The notes under the pieces were generated by a model, which made no database searches, had not been told where the DNA came from, and worked only from the letters and a program-made list of their open reading frames with translations. The translations under genes and the position numbers were made by a program. Below are positions 1-8,862 of a stretch of 64,000 nt of DNA, piece after piece. Every line of letters starts with the position of its first letter. Within the stretch, counting starts at the first letter, position 1. This DNA is from Pseudomonas synxantha BG33R (lineage in GTDB: Bacteria; Pseudomonadota; Gammaproteobacteria; Pseudomonadales; Pseudomonadaceae), in the NCBI RefSeq assembly GCF_000263715.2, contig NZ_CM001514.1:3289674-3353673 (forward strand), given 5' to 3'.

Positions 1-712
1 CGCCTTTACCCACCCTTGCGACTATTACGAAGGCGTGCAAGCGGAAACGCCATACGAAGTTGCCAAGCGCCAGGCAGAAACCCTGGTGCGCTCGGCTGGC
101 ATCGATGTGTCGATCTTTCGTCCGTCCATCATTATCGGTGACGCCAGCACCGGGCATATGCCCAACTTTCAGGGTTTCCATATGACCATGGGGCTGATGA
201 TGTCTGGCGTACTGCCCATCGTACCCTGCCCGCCTGCTGGCTATGTCGACCTGATCGCCCGTGACGTCGCGGCCCGAGCGATTGCCAACGCGCTGCACCA
301 GCGTTTGATCGGCGACGACTACTTTCTCACCAGCGGCCCACAGGCTCTGGATCTGACGGGGCTGCTGGACCTGATGTGCCAATCCATGGAAGCCCAGAGG
401 CAACCCTTCACACGGCCACGCTGCATGGCGCCGGATATTTACGAACGGTTGATCCGCCCGGTATTTCTGCCGGCGCTGAGCGGCAATATCCAGGCTGCCC
501 TGACCCGTGCCACCCAGTTGTGCCGCTATGCCTGCCTGCGCACGCCACTGCCCACTTCATTGCCGCAGTTACTCGGTGAGCCGGCGTTCAGCCAGCGTGA
601 TGTTGGCCGCGAGTTGCTGCTGTCGCTCAACCACCTGGCACCCAAGCTGGGGGCACTGACGCGCATGCTCAAGCAGCCGGTGACACCGAACACAGAAGTG
701 AGCGTGGCATGA
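1..712 (+). CDS. NAD(P)-dependent thioester-reductase/epimerase-type oxidoreductase (5' truncated)
   Basis: The frame is open from base 2, so the start lies before the window. The visible part begins with AFTHPCDYYEG and carries an extended-SDR catalytic pair in YEVAK, then FRPSIIIGD and STGHMPNF, which are typical of the male-sterility (NAD_binding_4) / thioester reductase branch, and a YVDLIARDVAARAI segment that matches the second half of such folds. The Rossmann nucleotide-binding loop must lie upstream. Enzymes of this type reduce acyl thioesters to aldehydes, or epimerise or reduce sugars. The next gene, an aminotransferase, overlaps it by four bases (ATGA), and a reductase-transaminase pair is a known way to make fatty amines (as in tambjamine tails). 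The family is well supported; the substrate is inferred from context. Confidence 0.8.
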   Translation, partial: AFTHPCDYYEGVQAETPYEVAKRQAETLVRSAGIDVSIFRPSIIIGDASTGHMPNFQGFHMTMGLMMSGVLPIVPCPPAGYVDLIARDVAARAIANALHQRLIGDDYFLTSGPQALDLTGLLDLMCQSMEAQRQPFTRPRCMAPDIYERLIRPVFLPALSGNIQAALTRATQLCRYACLRTPLPTSLPQLLGEPAFSQRDVGRELLLSLNHLAPKLGALTRMLKQPVTPNTEVSVA

Positions 713-1968
713 ACCCGACAGTCATCGACCCCACCCTCGACGCCGCACAGGTCGACCAATACCTGCGCCAACACGTCAACTCGGGCTACGCACGCCTCGC
801 TTCGCTGATGAACCTGCCGATCGAGCAATCCAGCCGTGGCGTCTACATCTACGACGAGCAAGGCCGTCAATACCTGGATGCAGGCGGCTATGGCGTGTTT
901 TTCCTCGGCCATGGCCACCCGGTCGTCGTGGAAGCGGTTACCCGGCAACTGCAGCAAAACGCTTTGGCGAGCAAGTTGTTGCTCAACCCGCAACAGGCCT
1001 TTGCTGCCCACGCTCTGGCGGCACTGTGCCCGGGTGACCTGGACTATGTGTTCTTTTGCAATTCAGGCGCCGAGGCCACCGAAGCCGGCTTGAAACTTGC
1101 GCGCCTCAACGGTTGCCGCCGTACGCTGTCGACCTTCGGGGGGTTCCACGGCAAGACCCTCGGTGCCCTCGCCGTCACCGGCCGCGAGAGCTACCGAGAA
1201 CCCTTCAGTGGGTTGCTCAGCGACAGCGAATTCGTGCCGTTTGGCGACAGCGTCGCACTTGAGCAGCAACTACGCGCATCGCCGGACAAGGCCTGCGTGA
1301 TCCTAGAACCGATCCAGGCCGAAGCCGGGGTAATTCTGCCGCCATCGGGTTACCTCAGGCGTGTGCGCGAGCTGTGCAATCAGTATGGCGCCGTGCTGAT
1401 TATCGACGAGATCCAATCTGGCCTGGGCCGCACCGGCTATTGGTGGGGCTGTGACCAGGAACAGGTGGTGCCCGACATCATGCTGGTAGGTAAAAGCCTG
1501 TCCGGCGGTTGCGTACCGGTGAGCGCCATGGTCGCCAGCGCCACGATCTATGCGCCGTTCAATCGCAACCCTACGGTCCACACCTCGACCTTCGGCGCCA
1601 ACCCGCTGGCCATGGCGGCCGTGCAGGCCACGCTGCAAGTGATGGTGCAAGAAGACCTGGTCGCGCGTGCCCGGCTACTGGGCCAGGACCTGCACGCCCG
1701 CTTCAGCGCGCTGTTGCAACAAAGAGGTTGGGCCGAACGTGTGCAGCTGCGCAGTGCAGGTTTGCTGTTGGGCTTTGAGTTCGCCGAGGCCTCAATCGCC
1801 GCCAATATGGTCATGGCCCTGATCGAGCAACGCATCATTGTGTGCCACTCGCTCAATGATCATCGCGTGATAAGGCTCACGCCGTCGCCATTGCTGACGG
1901 CCCAGGATTGCAACTGGTTGATCGACGGCTTCGCCCAGGCGCTGACCACTTCCATGCCATCCCTTTAA
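709..1968 (+). CDS. Class III PLP-dependent aminotransferase
   Basis: Full-length class III (fold type I) aminotransferase of 419 residues, resembling acetylornithine, diaminobutyrate and other omega-aminotransferases. Visible landmarks are the cofactor-phosphate region FCNSGAEATEAG, the IIDEIQSGLGRTG motif whose Asp binds the pyridinium nitrogen, and the Schiff-base lysine in VGKSLSGG at about residue 262, followed by the HTSTFGANPLAMAA block. The start overlaps the upstream reductase stop as ATGA, so the two are probably translationally coupled. In context it would transaminate an aldehyde or keto group made by the preceding enzyme. This gene alone does not reveal the substrate. Confidence 0.9.
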   Translation: MNPTVIDPTLDAAQVDQYLRQHVNSGYARLASLMNLPIEQSSRGVYIYDEQGRQYLDAGGYGVFFLGHGHPVVVEAVTRQLQQNALASKLLLNPQQAFAAHALAALCPGDLDYVFFCNSGAEATEAGLKLARLNGCRRTLSTFGGFHGKTLGALAVTGRESYREPFSGLLSDSEFVPFGDSVALEQQLRASPDKACVILEPIQAEAGVILPPSGYLRRVRELCNQYGAVLIIDEIQSGLGRTGYWWGCDQEQVVPDIMLVGKSLSGGCVPVSAMVASATIYAPFNRNPTVHTSTFGANPLAMAAVQATLQVMVQEDLVARARLLGQDLHARFSALLQQRGWAERVQLRSAGLLLGFEFAEASIAANMVMALIEQRIIVCHSLNDHRVIRLTPSPLLTAQDCNWLIDGFAQALTTSMPSL

Positions 1969-1983
1969 ATGGAGTTTTCCCCC

Positions 1984-2427
1984 ATGCAAGAAGTCAACGT
2001 GCAGGCCCATATTCCCCATGCCTGCGCTGATGAAGTATTTGCGGTGATCAGCGATTTCAGCAATTACGTCGAGCTCTGCGAGTCGGTGCGCAATATCAGC
2101 ATCAACAAGGTCAGCGACCAGGTGTCGTTTACGTCCTGGGAGGTCAACTTCCACAGCGGCATTCTCAAGTGGCAGGAGCGTGACACCTTCAATGCCGACA
2201 CCCGGGAAATTCATTTCGAGCAAATGGCCGGCGACGTCGATCACTTCTCCGGAACCTGGCACGTCTTGCCGGACGGCAAGGACGCGATCATCTCCTTCAA
2301 ATCGCGCTTCGACCTGGGCCTGCCGATGCTCGCGGACATGCTCGACCCTGTGGCCAAACAAGCCATCCGGGACAACATTCACTCGATCATCACCGGCCTG
2401 TTTCCGGCGAGCTACTTGAAGGCCTGA
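1984..2427 (+). CDS. SRPBCC / COQ10-like (START-fold) protein
   Basis: A small protein of 147 residues from the chosen start. The sequence MQEVNVQAHIPHACADEVFAV followed by ISDFSNYVELCESV is typical of the polyketide-cyclase/RatA/COQ10 branch of the START superfamily, which forms a deep hydrophobic cavity for lipids or polyketides. A frame-compatible ATG directly after the upstream stop (1969) overlaps the GGAG that serves as ribosome binding site for the ATG at 1984, so the later start is preferred. In this operon it may act as a cyclase, aromatase or lipid-intermediate chaperone; that role is inferred from position only. Confidence 0.75.
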   Translation: MQEVNVQAHIPHACADEVFAVISDFSNYVELCESVRNISINKVSDQVSFTSWEVNFHSGILKWQERDTFNADTREIHFEQMAGDVDHFSGTWHVLPDGKDAIISFKSRFDLGLPMLADMLDPVAKQAIRDNIHSIITGLFPASYLKA

Positions 2428-2430
2428 ACC

Positions 2431-3573
2431 ATGTCACTGTCGTTACTGAATCGCTCACGCGATCTGCTTCAACGCTACGCCCCTGGTTTTGACGAGCGCC
2501 TGGCGGCCATTCCTCCGGCCCAGCGTGAGGCGCCACAGAGCGAGATCATCGCCCTGTTCAAGCAACATGGCCCGGTGGGGTTGCTGGTCAACCGCGAAGC
2601 CGGCGGGCTGGGCGCGAATATCCTTGATGCGGTGCATGTGCAGATCGCCCTGGGGGCCCGCTCGCCCTCGCTGGCGGTGGCCAGCACCATGCACCAGTTT
2701 TCCGTGGCGAGCTTATTGGCACTCACGCAGAACGGTGGCGGCGCCGAAGGCCTGTTGCTGGCTGCCGTCGCGCAAAAACGCTTGTTGCTGTCTTCGGGGT
2801 TTGCCGAGGGCACCAGCGGAGCGGGCATTCTCGACTCGGCCATGCAAGCGGTGCACACCCCAGAGGGGGTGTTACTCAGCGGCAGCAAGAAGCCCTGCTG
2901 CCTCGGACAGTCGATGGACTTGCTCACCGCCAGCTATATCCGCCAAACCCCTGGCGGCGAAGAGCTGATGGTCGCATTGATTCCGGCCACTGCGCCGGGC
3001 ATCAGCCGCAACCCCTTCTGGCAGAACAGCGCCCTGGCCGGCGCTGAAAGCATCGAAGTACGCCTCAACGAAGTGCTGGTGCCCGAGCGCATGGTGTTTT
3101 CCGCCGGTTACACCCACCAGCTGGGCGACGTGCAAACCGTAGGTTTTATCTGGTTCGAACTGCTGATTTGCGCATCCTATGTGGGTGCCTGCGCCGGCCT
3201 GATCGAGTCGGTCACAGACGCCGCCCGCTGGACCGCGCATCACCGCGTGGACCTGGCAGCCGACCTGCAGTTGGCGATCAGCGCGCTGGAAGGTGCGGCC
3301 CTGGATATCGAGCGCAACCCACAGGACTTGCCTAACGTGCTGGCCCGTCTGCTGCTGGTGCGTTACGGCATCGAGCAACGCCTTGCCCAGCTCTCCGACC
3401 AGGCTCACGCCATGTTGGGCGGGATGGCGTTCATCACCAGCAACCTGAGCTCCAACGGGTTGATGGCCTGCCGCGGTTTGCAATTTCATCCACCGGCCAG
3501 GATCTCGATGGCGACCAACCTTGACACCTACTTGTCCGCATCAACCTTCAGCATGACCGGAGCGCACTCATGA
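2431..3573 (+). CDS. Acyl-CoA dehydrogenase-like flavoprotein
   Basis: 380 residues with acyl-CoA dehydrogenase organisation: an N-terminal helical domain, a middle beta domain with the substrate/flavin segment FAEGTSGAGILDSAM and a GVLLSGSKKPCCLG stretch, and a C-terminal helical bundle. It starts three bases after the SRPBCC stop. The C-terminal part (ITSNLSSNGLMACRGLQFHPP) differs from housekeeping beta-oxidation dehydrogenases, suggesting a secondary-metabolism member that desaturates or oxidises a carrier-bound or CoA-bound acyl chain. The usual catalytic glutamate could not be placed with confidence. Family assignment is good; substrate unknown. Confidence 0.8.
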   Translation: MSLSLLNRSRDLLQRYAPGFDERLAAIPPAQREAPQSEIIALFKQHGPVGLLVNREAGGLGANILDAVHVQIALGARSPSLAVASTMHQFSVASLLALTQNGGGAEGLLLAAVAQKRLLLSSGFAEGTSGAGILDSAMQAVHTPEGVLLSGSKKPCCLGQSMDLLTASYIRQTPGGEELMVALIPATAPGISRNPFWQNSALAGAESIEVRLNEVLVPERMVFSAGYTHQLGDVQTVGFIWFELLICASYVGACAGLIESVTDAARWTAHHRVDLAADLQLAISALEGAALDIERNPQDLPNVLARLLLVRYGIEQRLAQLSDQAHAMLGGMAFITSNLSSNGLMACRGLQFHPPARISMATNLDTYLSASTFSMTGAHS

Positions 3574-4397
3574 ACCTGCTCGGAAAAACCATTGTTATCA
3601 CCGGTACCGCGCGCGGCCTGGGTTTCGCAGCGGCCTGCAAACTCAAGCAACTGGGCGCCACCGTGATTGGCCTCGACATCCTCGCACCGCAAGACAGCGG
3701 TCTGCTGGACGCGTTTTATCAAGTCGACCTGTGCGACCGCCACGCCGTGGCCAACGTGATCAGCGCTATCAGCACCGATTTCGGCGACATCGACATTCTG
3801 GTCAATAACGCCGGCACCCTGACGCTGGAACGCGGCGAAACCGGCGTCACCGATGAGGTGACCCGCGCGGTGGATGTCAACCTGTTCGCGCCTTGGCAAC
3901 TGACTTCGGGGTTCCTGCCGGGGTTGCTGCGAAAGCGCGGCAAAGTGGTCAACGTGTCCTCACTGTTCGCGCTGGTGAATGCGCCCTACGTGGCCGCCTA
4001 TGCTGCGAGCAAACGTGCGCTGAGCGCTTATTCGGATGTGCTGCGTATGCAGTATCGCGGGGAACTTGACGTGGTCACGGTGTACCCGGGGTTCATCGAC
4101 ACGGCGATCCACTTGCCCGCGCAGCGTGTTGGCCTGTCGGTCAAACGCCTGGTGACCTTCAAGTGGGGTGACAAGACCCTGCTGTCCCTCGAAGAAAAGC
4201 TGGATGCCGCCGCGAACGGCCTGGTACGTGCCTGCCAGAAAAATGGCCTGCGCAACCGGGGGCTGACGTTCATGGGCACGCTGGCCATGTATACCGCACG
4301 CAGCGCGCCGAGCGTGGTGGATGGCTTTATCGCCATGCGCCTGCGCACGCTCACGCGCGGCGGCCACCTGGTGCTCAACCCTGAACTGATCGAGTAA
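3570..4397 (+). CDS. Short-chain dehydrogenase/reductase (SDR)
   Basis: Classical SDR of 275 residues. The cofactor-binding motif TGTARGLG lies at residues 11-18, NNAG at 79-82, catalytic serines near 130-131 (NVSSLF), and the YxxxK pair is Y144 and K148 (YAASK). It overlaps the upstream dehydrogenase stop by ATGA. An Asp after the second strand (GLDIL) suggests a preference for NAD over NADP. In the pathway it would reduce or oxidise a keto/hydroxyl group on the same intermediate handled by its neighbours; this is inference. Confidence 0.9.
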   Translation: MNLLGKTIVITGTARGLGFAAACKLKQLGATVIGLDILAPQDSGLLDAFYQVDLCDRHAVANVISAISTDFGDIDILVNNAGTLTLERGETGVTDEVTRAVDVNLFAPWQLTSGFLPGLLRKRGKVVNVSSLFALVNAPYVAAYAASKRALSAYSDVLRMQYRGELDVVTVYPGFIDTAIHLPAQRVGLSVKRLVTFKWGDKTLLSLEEKLDAAANGLVRACQKNGLRNRGLTFMGTLAMYTARSAPSVVDGFIAMRLRTLTRGGHLVLNPELIE

Positions 4398-4407
4398 GCC
4401 GTCGCCA

Positions 4408-5367
4408 ATGGCCAGCCACCTGCACCCCAAGCCCCAGGTCCGCCTCGACCGCGCCTTGTTCAAGGCCCGGCCGAGGGAGTCCTTGCTGATCATCGCCTAT
4501 GCCTTGAGCCTTTACCTTTTGCCACTGGCACTGTTTGTGTGGGTGGCGACCACAGCTTCCACCCTGTGGACGCTGGTGTGTTTGCCGTTGGTGGTATTGG
4601 CGGGATACGGGTTATTTCTGCAAGCGATCCTTGGGCATGAAGGTTTCCACTTCAACCTGAGTGCGAACCCCATGCGCAGTTGCTACCTGGGCATTGCCAC
4701 CAGTTCGCTGCTGCCGGGGTTCTGTGTGACCGGTTACTTCGTAGACCATTGGCAACACCACCGTTACAGCAACAGCACGAAGGACCCGGACTACCAGCTC
4801 TTTTCGCGTTACCACACACTGGCAAGCCGCATCACCCTGTCGCGCTTGATCGCCACCCTGCGTTATCTGCAGACCACCTGGCGCCTGGCGTTCGGGCCAT
4901 TGGGCAATCCCTCGGCGCTGCCATTGAGTTCGGTGCAGGTGCAACGGCTGGCGCGCTGCAATATCGCCTGCCAAGTCGTATGGCTCAGCCTTTATGGGCT
5001 GGCCATATGGCTCATCGACGGGTTGCTGCTGGGGTTTTCCTTGAGCCTGGCGGTGGCGTTCATGCTGTCGGCGGTCAATGCCTATCAGGAACATGCTTTC
5101 GACGCAGGCCCGCACTTGCCGCCAGCGCGTTCACGCACTTCGCGCCTCAACACCTGGCTGCACGCAGGTTCGAACTTTCACCTGGAACATCATTTTTACC
5201 CCGCGGTGCCTTGCTGGCGACTGCCCAAGGTACACCGTCAACTGCTGGACGCGGGGTGGTACGAAGACCGGCAATTCCTGCTGGAAAAGCACTTCGTGCG
5301 GTCTTTCCGGTATGCCACCGGGCGCCACCCCTACCGTACAAACACGGTCAACGACACACACCCTTAA
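4408..5367 (+). CDS. Membrane fatty acid desaturase / hydroxylase
   Basis: Integral-membrane diiron desaturase of 319 residues with all three histidine clusters: H77 and H81 (GHEGFH), H114, H117 and H118 (DHWQHHRY), and H258, H261 and H262 (FHLEHHF), plus QEH at about 228-229. Hydrophobic segments near 27-70, 98-112 and 187-225 fit the usual four-helix topology. It follows the SDR by ten bases and has no adjacent ferredoxin or reductase, so electrons must come from elsewhere. It would introduce a double bond, or hydroxylate or acetylenate, an acyl chain in the inner membrane. Its presence is the best clue that the pathway product contains a fatty acyl moiety. Confidence 0.88.
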   Translation: MASHLHPKPQVRLDRALFKARPRESLLIIAYALSLYLLPLALFVWVATTASTLWTLVCLPLVVLAGYGLFLQAILGHEGFHFNLSANPMRSCYLGIATSSLLPGFCVTGYFVDHWQHHRYSNSTKDPDYQLFSRYHTLASRITLSRLIATLRYLQTTWRLAFGPLGNPSALPLSSVQVQRLARCNIACQVVWLSLYGLAIWLIDGLLLGFSLSLAVAFMLSAVNAYQEHAFDAGPHLPPARSRTSRLNTWLHAGSNFHLEHHFYPAVPCWRLPKVHRQLLDAGWYEDRQFLLEKHFVRSFRYATGRHPYRTNTVNDTHP

Positions 5368-5413
5368 TTTCCGCTGGATTTTGAGCCTGACCCTTCAGGC
5401 CGCAGGAGCACGC

Positions 5414-6229
5414 ATGCCTTTTGATATCGATAGCCACATTGAAACCGAGCGCGAGCAGCTGTTCGGTCACCCCTTGTTCGCCAATATCCGCACCGTAGAA
5501 GACGTGCGCACCCTGATGGAATTTCACGTGTTCGCCGTCTGGGACTTCATGACCTTGCTCAAGCGTATCCAGCGCGACCTCACCTGCGTGGAGTTGCCCT
5601 GGGTACCGCCGGTACACATCACCGCCGCCCGCCTGATCAACGAAATCGTGGTCGGGGAAGAGACCGACGAGCATCCCGAGGGCGGTTTTATCAGCCACCT
5701 GGACCTGTACCTCGCGGCCATGGATGAAATCGGCGCCGACAGCAGCGTATTCCGCCGCTTCCTGGCCGCTATCCAGGCCAAGGTGCCTCTGGCTACGGCG
5801 CTCAACAACCCGGAGATTCCAACGGCCGCCAAAGTGTTCATGTGCCAGACCCTCGATGTTGCGCAACACGGCAGCACCGAAGCGGTCCTGGCGTACTTCT
5901 TCTTCGGGCGTGAAGACATCATCCCCGACATGTTTGGCCGCCTGCTGTCGCAATGGTCGGTCAGCGAAAACGAGGTACCGATGCTCACGTATTACTTGAA
6001 GCGCCACATCGAGATGGATGGTGACGATCATGGCCCGGCGGCCAAACGCATCATCGCCGAAATCGTCACCAGCCCCGCGCAACACCTGCACATGATCGAG
6101 AGCGCCAAGACCGCGATCAACTCACGGATTGACCTGTGGAATGGCGTGCATCAGTTCCTGCTGGACAAGGCCCAGCCCACTGGGGCTCGCCCTATGCGGG
6201 AGGTCCACGCCGTTTCTGAGCCTGCTTGA
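5414..6229 (+). CDS. DUF3050 family protein, possible heme-oxygenase-like metalloenzyme
   Basis: 271 residues starting MPFDIDSHIETERE, with AGGAG seven bases upstream; the frame stays open further 5' but that part runs inside the desaturase gene and is rejected. The sequence matches the DUF3050 family as I recall it. It is all-helical and rich in His and acidic residues: E77, H95, E156 and a cluster H198, D202, D204, D205, H206 (RHIEMDGDDHG). The H-x3-D-x3-H spacing is close to the H-x3-D-x2-H of heme-oxygenase-like diiron oxidases (CADD, UndA, SznF families), so an oxygen-activating role is plausible but not shown. It is the seventh gene of the operon and directly precedes the exporter genes. 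Confidence 0.75.
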   Translation: MPFDIDSHIETEREQLFGHPLFANIRTVEDVRTLMEFHVFAVWDFMTLLKRIQRDLTCVELPWVPPVHITAARLINEIVVGEETDEHPEGGFISHLDLYLAAMDEIGADSSVFRRFLAAIQAKVPLATALNNPEIPTAAKVFMCQTLDVAQHGSTEAVLAYFFFGREDIIPDMFGRLLSQWSVSENEVPMLTYYLKRHIEMDGDDHGPAAKRIIAEIVTSPAQHLHMIESAKTAINSRIDLWNGVHQFLLDKAQPTGARPMREVHAVSEPA

Positions 6230-6258
6230 CCTCAACGCGCATCGACAGGGAGTACCAC

Positions 6259-7326
6259 ATGACCAAAGGCAAGTTGATAAAACTGACGCTGTGCGGCGTC
6301 GTGGTCGGCGGGTTGCTGATACTGGGCTGGCAGCGCTGGCAGTATTCCAGCACCTACGTGAGTACCGACAACGCCGAACTCGACGGGGTGATCATCCCGG
6401 TACGGGCCAAGCTCTCGGGCGTGGTGATCAGTGTGCCGGTGGTGGACAACGTCACGGTACAAAGCGGCGACCTGCTGTTTCAGATCCGCGACAGCGAATA
6501 CCGCTACCAGCTGCAGCAGCGCGAAGCACAGTGGCAAGCGCTGCTCGCCGCCGCCGGGCGCGCAGGCGTGCCGGGGGCGTTGGACAGCCAGGTGCTCGGT
6601 GCGGTGGCCATGCGTGAGGCCGCGCAAGCGGCCCTGGCTCAAGCGAGCGCCAACCTTGAGCAAGCGCGCAACGACTACCAGCGTGCCCGTCGCCTCGGCG
6701 CCCAAGGCGTGCTGAGCACCCAGGACCTGGAAGTGGCCAAGGCGCGTTTCGACGCCCTCAGCCACGCCCAGGGGGTAGCGCGCAGCAACGCCCAGGCCGC
6801 CGCTCAAAGTACCTTGGCCAACAAGGCCGAACTCAAGGTGCAGGACTATCGGATCGCGGCCGCGCAAGCGGAGCTGGAACAATCCAGGATCCAGCTCAAC
6901 GACACCCGCCAGACCGCGCCGATGCGCAGCATTGTCTCGAAAAAAGAAGTGGAGCCTGGCCAGTTTGTGGTCGCCGGCCAAAAGCTCATGAGCCTGATCG
7001 CCACCGAACCGCTGTGGATTACCGCCAACTTCAAGGAGACCCAGGTAGGCCGCGTGCGCGTCGGCCAGAATGCCCGAGTTACGGTGGACGCCTTCCCCGG
7101 GCACGCCTTCGACGGCGTCGTCGAAAGCCTGGCACCGGCCACCGGGGCGAAGTTCTCGTTGCTGCCCCAGGAGAATGCCACGGGAAACTTCACCAAAGTG
7201 GTGCAGCGCGTGCAGGTACGCATCGCGCTCAATGATGTCCCGGATGACTACAAGTCGCTGTTGAGCCCGGGCATGAGCGCGTTCGTCGAAGTGGCCGCAC
7301 CTGACGACACCGGCCAGACGCTATGA
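6259..7326 (+). CDS. HlyD/EmrA-type periplasmic adaptor of a tripartite exporter
   Basis: 355 residues. One N-terminal membrane helix (about residues 5-25) precedes a periplasmic domain with the split biotinyl-lipoyl motif (STDNAELDGVIIPVRAKLSG early, PMRSIVSKKEVEPGQFV late) and an alanine/glutamine-rich coiled-coil hairpin between. The chosen ATG has AGGGAG six bases upstream; a TTG 33 bases earlier overlaps the previous stop but is less likely. It links the inner-membrane MFS pump encoded next to the outer-membrane TolC-family channel encoded after it. Family: EmrA-like membrane fusion proteins. Confidence 0.92.
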   Translation: MTKGKLIKLTLCGVVVGGLLILGWQRWQYSSTYVSTDNAELDGVIIPVRAKLSGVVISVPVVDNVTVQSGDLLFQIRDSEYRYQLQQREAQWQALLAAAGRAGVPGALDSQVLGAVAMREAAQAALAQASANLEQARNDYQRARRLGAQGVLSTQDLEVAKARFDALSHAQGVARSNAQAAAQSTLANKAELKVQDYRIAAAQAELEQSRIQLNDTRQTAPMRSIVSKKEVEPGQFVVAGQKLMSLIATEPLWITANFKETQVGRVRVGQNARVTVDAFPGHAFDGVVESLAPATGAKFSLLPQENATGNFTKVVQRVQVRIALNDVPDDYKSLLSPGMSAFVEVAAPDDTGQTL

Positions 7327-8840
7327 GGTCGCCCTACCTGATTGCGTTTACCGTCACGCTGGTCTCGATGATGGAGTTGCTAGATGTCACCATCGTCAAC
7401 GTCGCGATTCCCAGCCTGATGGGCACTTACGGTGCATCGGTGGATGAAATCTCCTGGGTCTCCACCGGTTATGTGGTGGCCAACGTGGTGATTCTTCCGG
7501 TCAGTGGCTGGCTATCGGCGTGGTTCGGCCGGCGTACTTACTACCTGGTCTCTACCGCGCTGTTCGTACTGGCATCGTTGGGTTGCGCGATGTCTGCCGA
7601 ACTCTGGCAACTGGTCGCGTTCCGGGTGCTGCAAGGCCTGGCGGGCGGCGGTTTGCTGGGGATATCCCAAGCCATCATCTACGACGTGTTCCCCAAGGAA
7701 AAGGTCAGCAGCGGCATGGCGCTGTACGGCGTGGGCGTGATGATGGGGCCGACCCTCGGCCCGACCGTCGGCGGCTACCTGATCGACACCTTGTCGTGGC
7801 ACTGGATCTTCTTGATCAACTTGCCGATCGGGGCCGTGGCCTTGTTGCTGTGCTGGCTGTGCATCAACGACTCGCCCAACGAACAAAAACCTTCCAGCGT
7901 CGACTACAGCGGCTTCTGCTTGCTGGCCCTGGGCGTCGGCAGCCTGCAGATCCTGCTGGAGCGCGGCGAGCACTGGGACTGGATGGCGTCCAACTGGACC
8001 GTGGCCTGCCTGTTGCTCAGCAGCTTCAGCCTGGTGGGCTTCTTCTGGTGGGAGCGGCGTGTGGCCAACCCGATCGTCAACGTCGCACTGTTCCAGAACC
8101 GCGAGTTCCTGATGGGTTGCATCTGCGCGTTTTGCGTGGGCTTCGGGCTGTACAGCACGTTGTTCATGGTGCCGCTGTTCTTGCAGACCCTGCTGGCGCA
8201 GAGCGCTTACCAGAGCGGGTTGGTGATTTTCCCCGGGGCGGTGGCCAGCGCCATCAGCACCTTGGTGATCGGCAAGCTGTCCCAGGAAAACAAGATCGAC
8301 GAGCGTGTGTTCGTCACCCTGGGCATTGTCATGTACTGCTATGCGATGTTCCTGCACACCCAGTTCACCCTCGACAGCAACCCCGACTCGCTGTACTGGC
8401 CCTTGGTGATCCGCGGCCTGGGCCTGGGCATGATCTTTGTGCCGCTGACCAACCTGGCGATGCGCCGCCTGCCGCTGACATTGATCTCCGGTGCTTCGGG
8501 CGTACTCAACCTGATGCGCCAGTTGGGGGGCAGCGTGGGTATCGCCATCGCAGCCACCCTGCTCACACGGTTCTCGTGGGAACGCTACCGCCTGCTTTCC
8601 GAACATGTCACCGAATCGAGTCTGGTTGCCAGCGGCTGGGGAGGCGTGGAAACCGACCCGCTGTTTCTTTCCCTGGGCCTGGCGAGCCATCAACAAGCCC
8701 TGGCGCTGATGCCCTACATGCAAGCGCGCGAACAAGGGCAAATGCTGGCGTTCAGCATGCTGTTCGGCACCTTGGGAGCGGTAATGGCCATTGGTATTCC
8801 CATGGTGCTGATGATGCGCAGAAGCCACATCAGTCGATAA
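7323..8840 (+). CDS. DHA2 family MFS exporter (EmrB-like)
   Basis: 505 residues with 14 predicted membrane segments, the size and layout of DHA2-family proton antiporters. The first helix carries the signature LDVTIVNVAIP with its membrane aspartate, and helix 5 has the exporter motif C region GPTLGPTVGGYL. The start overlaps the adaptor stop (ATGA), so adaptor and pump are coupled. It would drive export of the operon's product, or of a toxic intermediate, through the adaptor and TolC-like channel. Confidence 0.93.
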   Translation: MRSPYLIAFTVTLVSMMELLDVTIVNVAIPSLMGTYGASVDEISWVSTGYVVANVVILPVSGWLSAWFGRRTYYLVSTALFVLASLGCAMSAELWQLVAFRVLQGLAGGGLLGISQAIIYDVFPKEKVSSGMALYGVGVMMGPTLGPTVGGYLIDTLSWHWIFLINLPIGAVALLLCWLCINDSPNEQKPSSVDYSGFCLLALGVGSLQILLERGEHWDWMASNWTVACLLLSSFSLVGFFWWERRVANPIVNVALFQNREFLMGCICAFCVGFGLYSTLFMVPLFLQTLLAQSAYQSGLVIFPGAVASAISTLVIGKLSQENKIDERVFVTLGIVMYCYAMFLHTQFTLDSNPDSLYWPLVIRGLGLGMIFVPLTNLAMRRLPLTLISGASGVLNLMRQLGGSVGIAIAATLLTRFSWERYRLLSEHVTESSLVASGWGGVETDPLFLSLGLASHQQALALMPYMQAREQGQMLAFSMLFGTLGAVMAIGIPMVLMMRRSHISR

Positions 8841-8862
8841 ATCTTTCAGTGGAGCACACCCC

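Noticed and set aside
5078..5413. N-terminal extension of the DUF3050 protein
   Set aside because: The extension lies inside the desaturase gene in another frame; the ATG at 5414 has a good ribosome binding site and family-like N-terminus.
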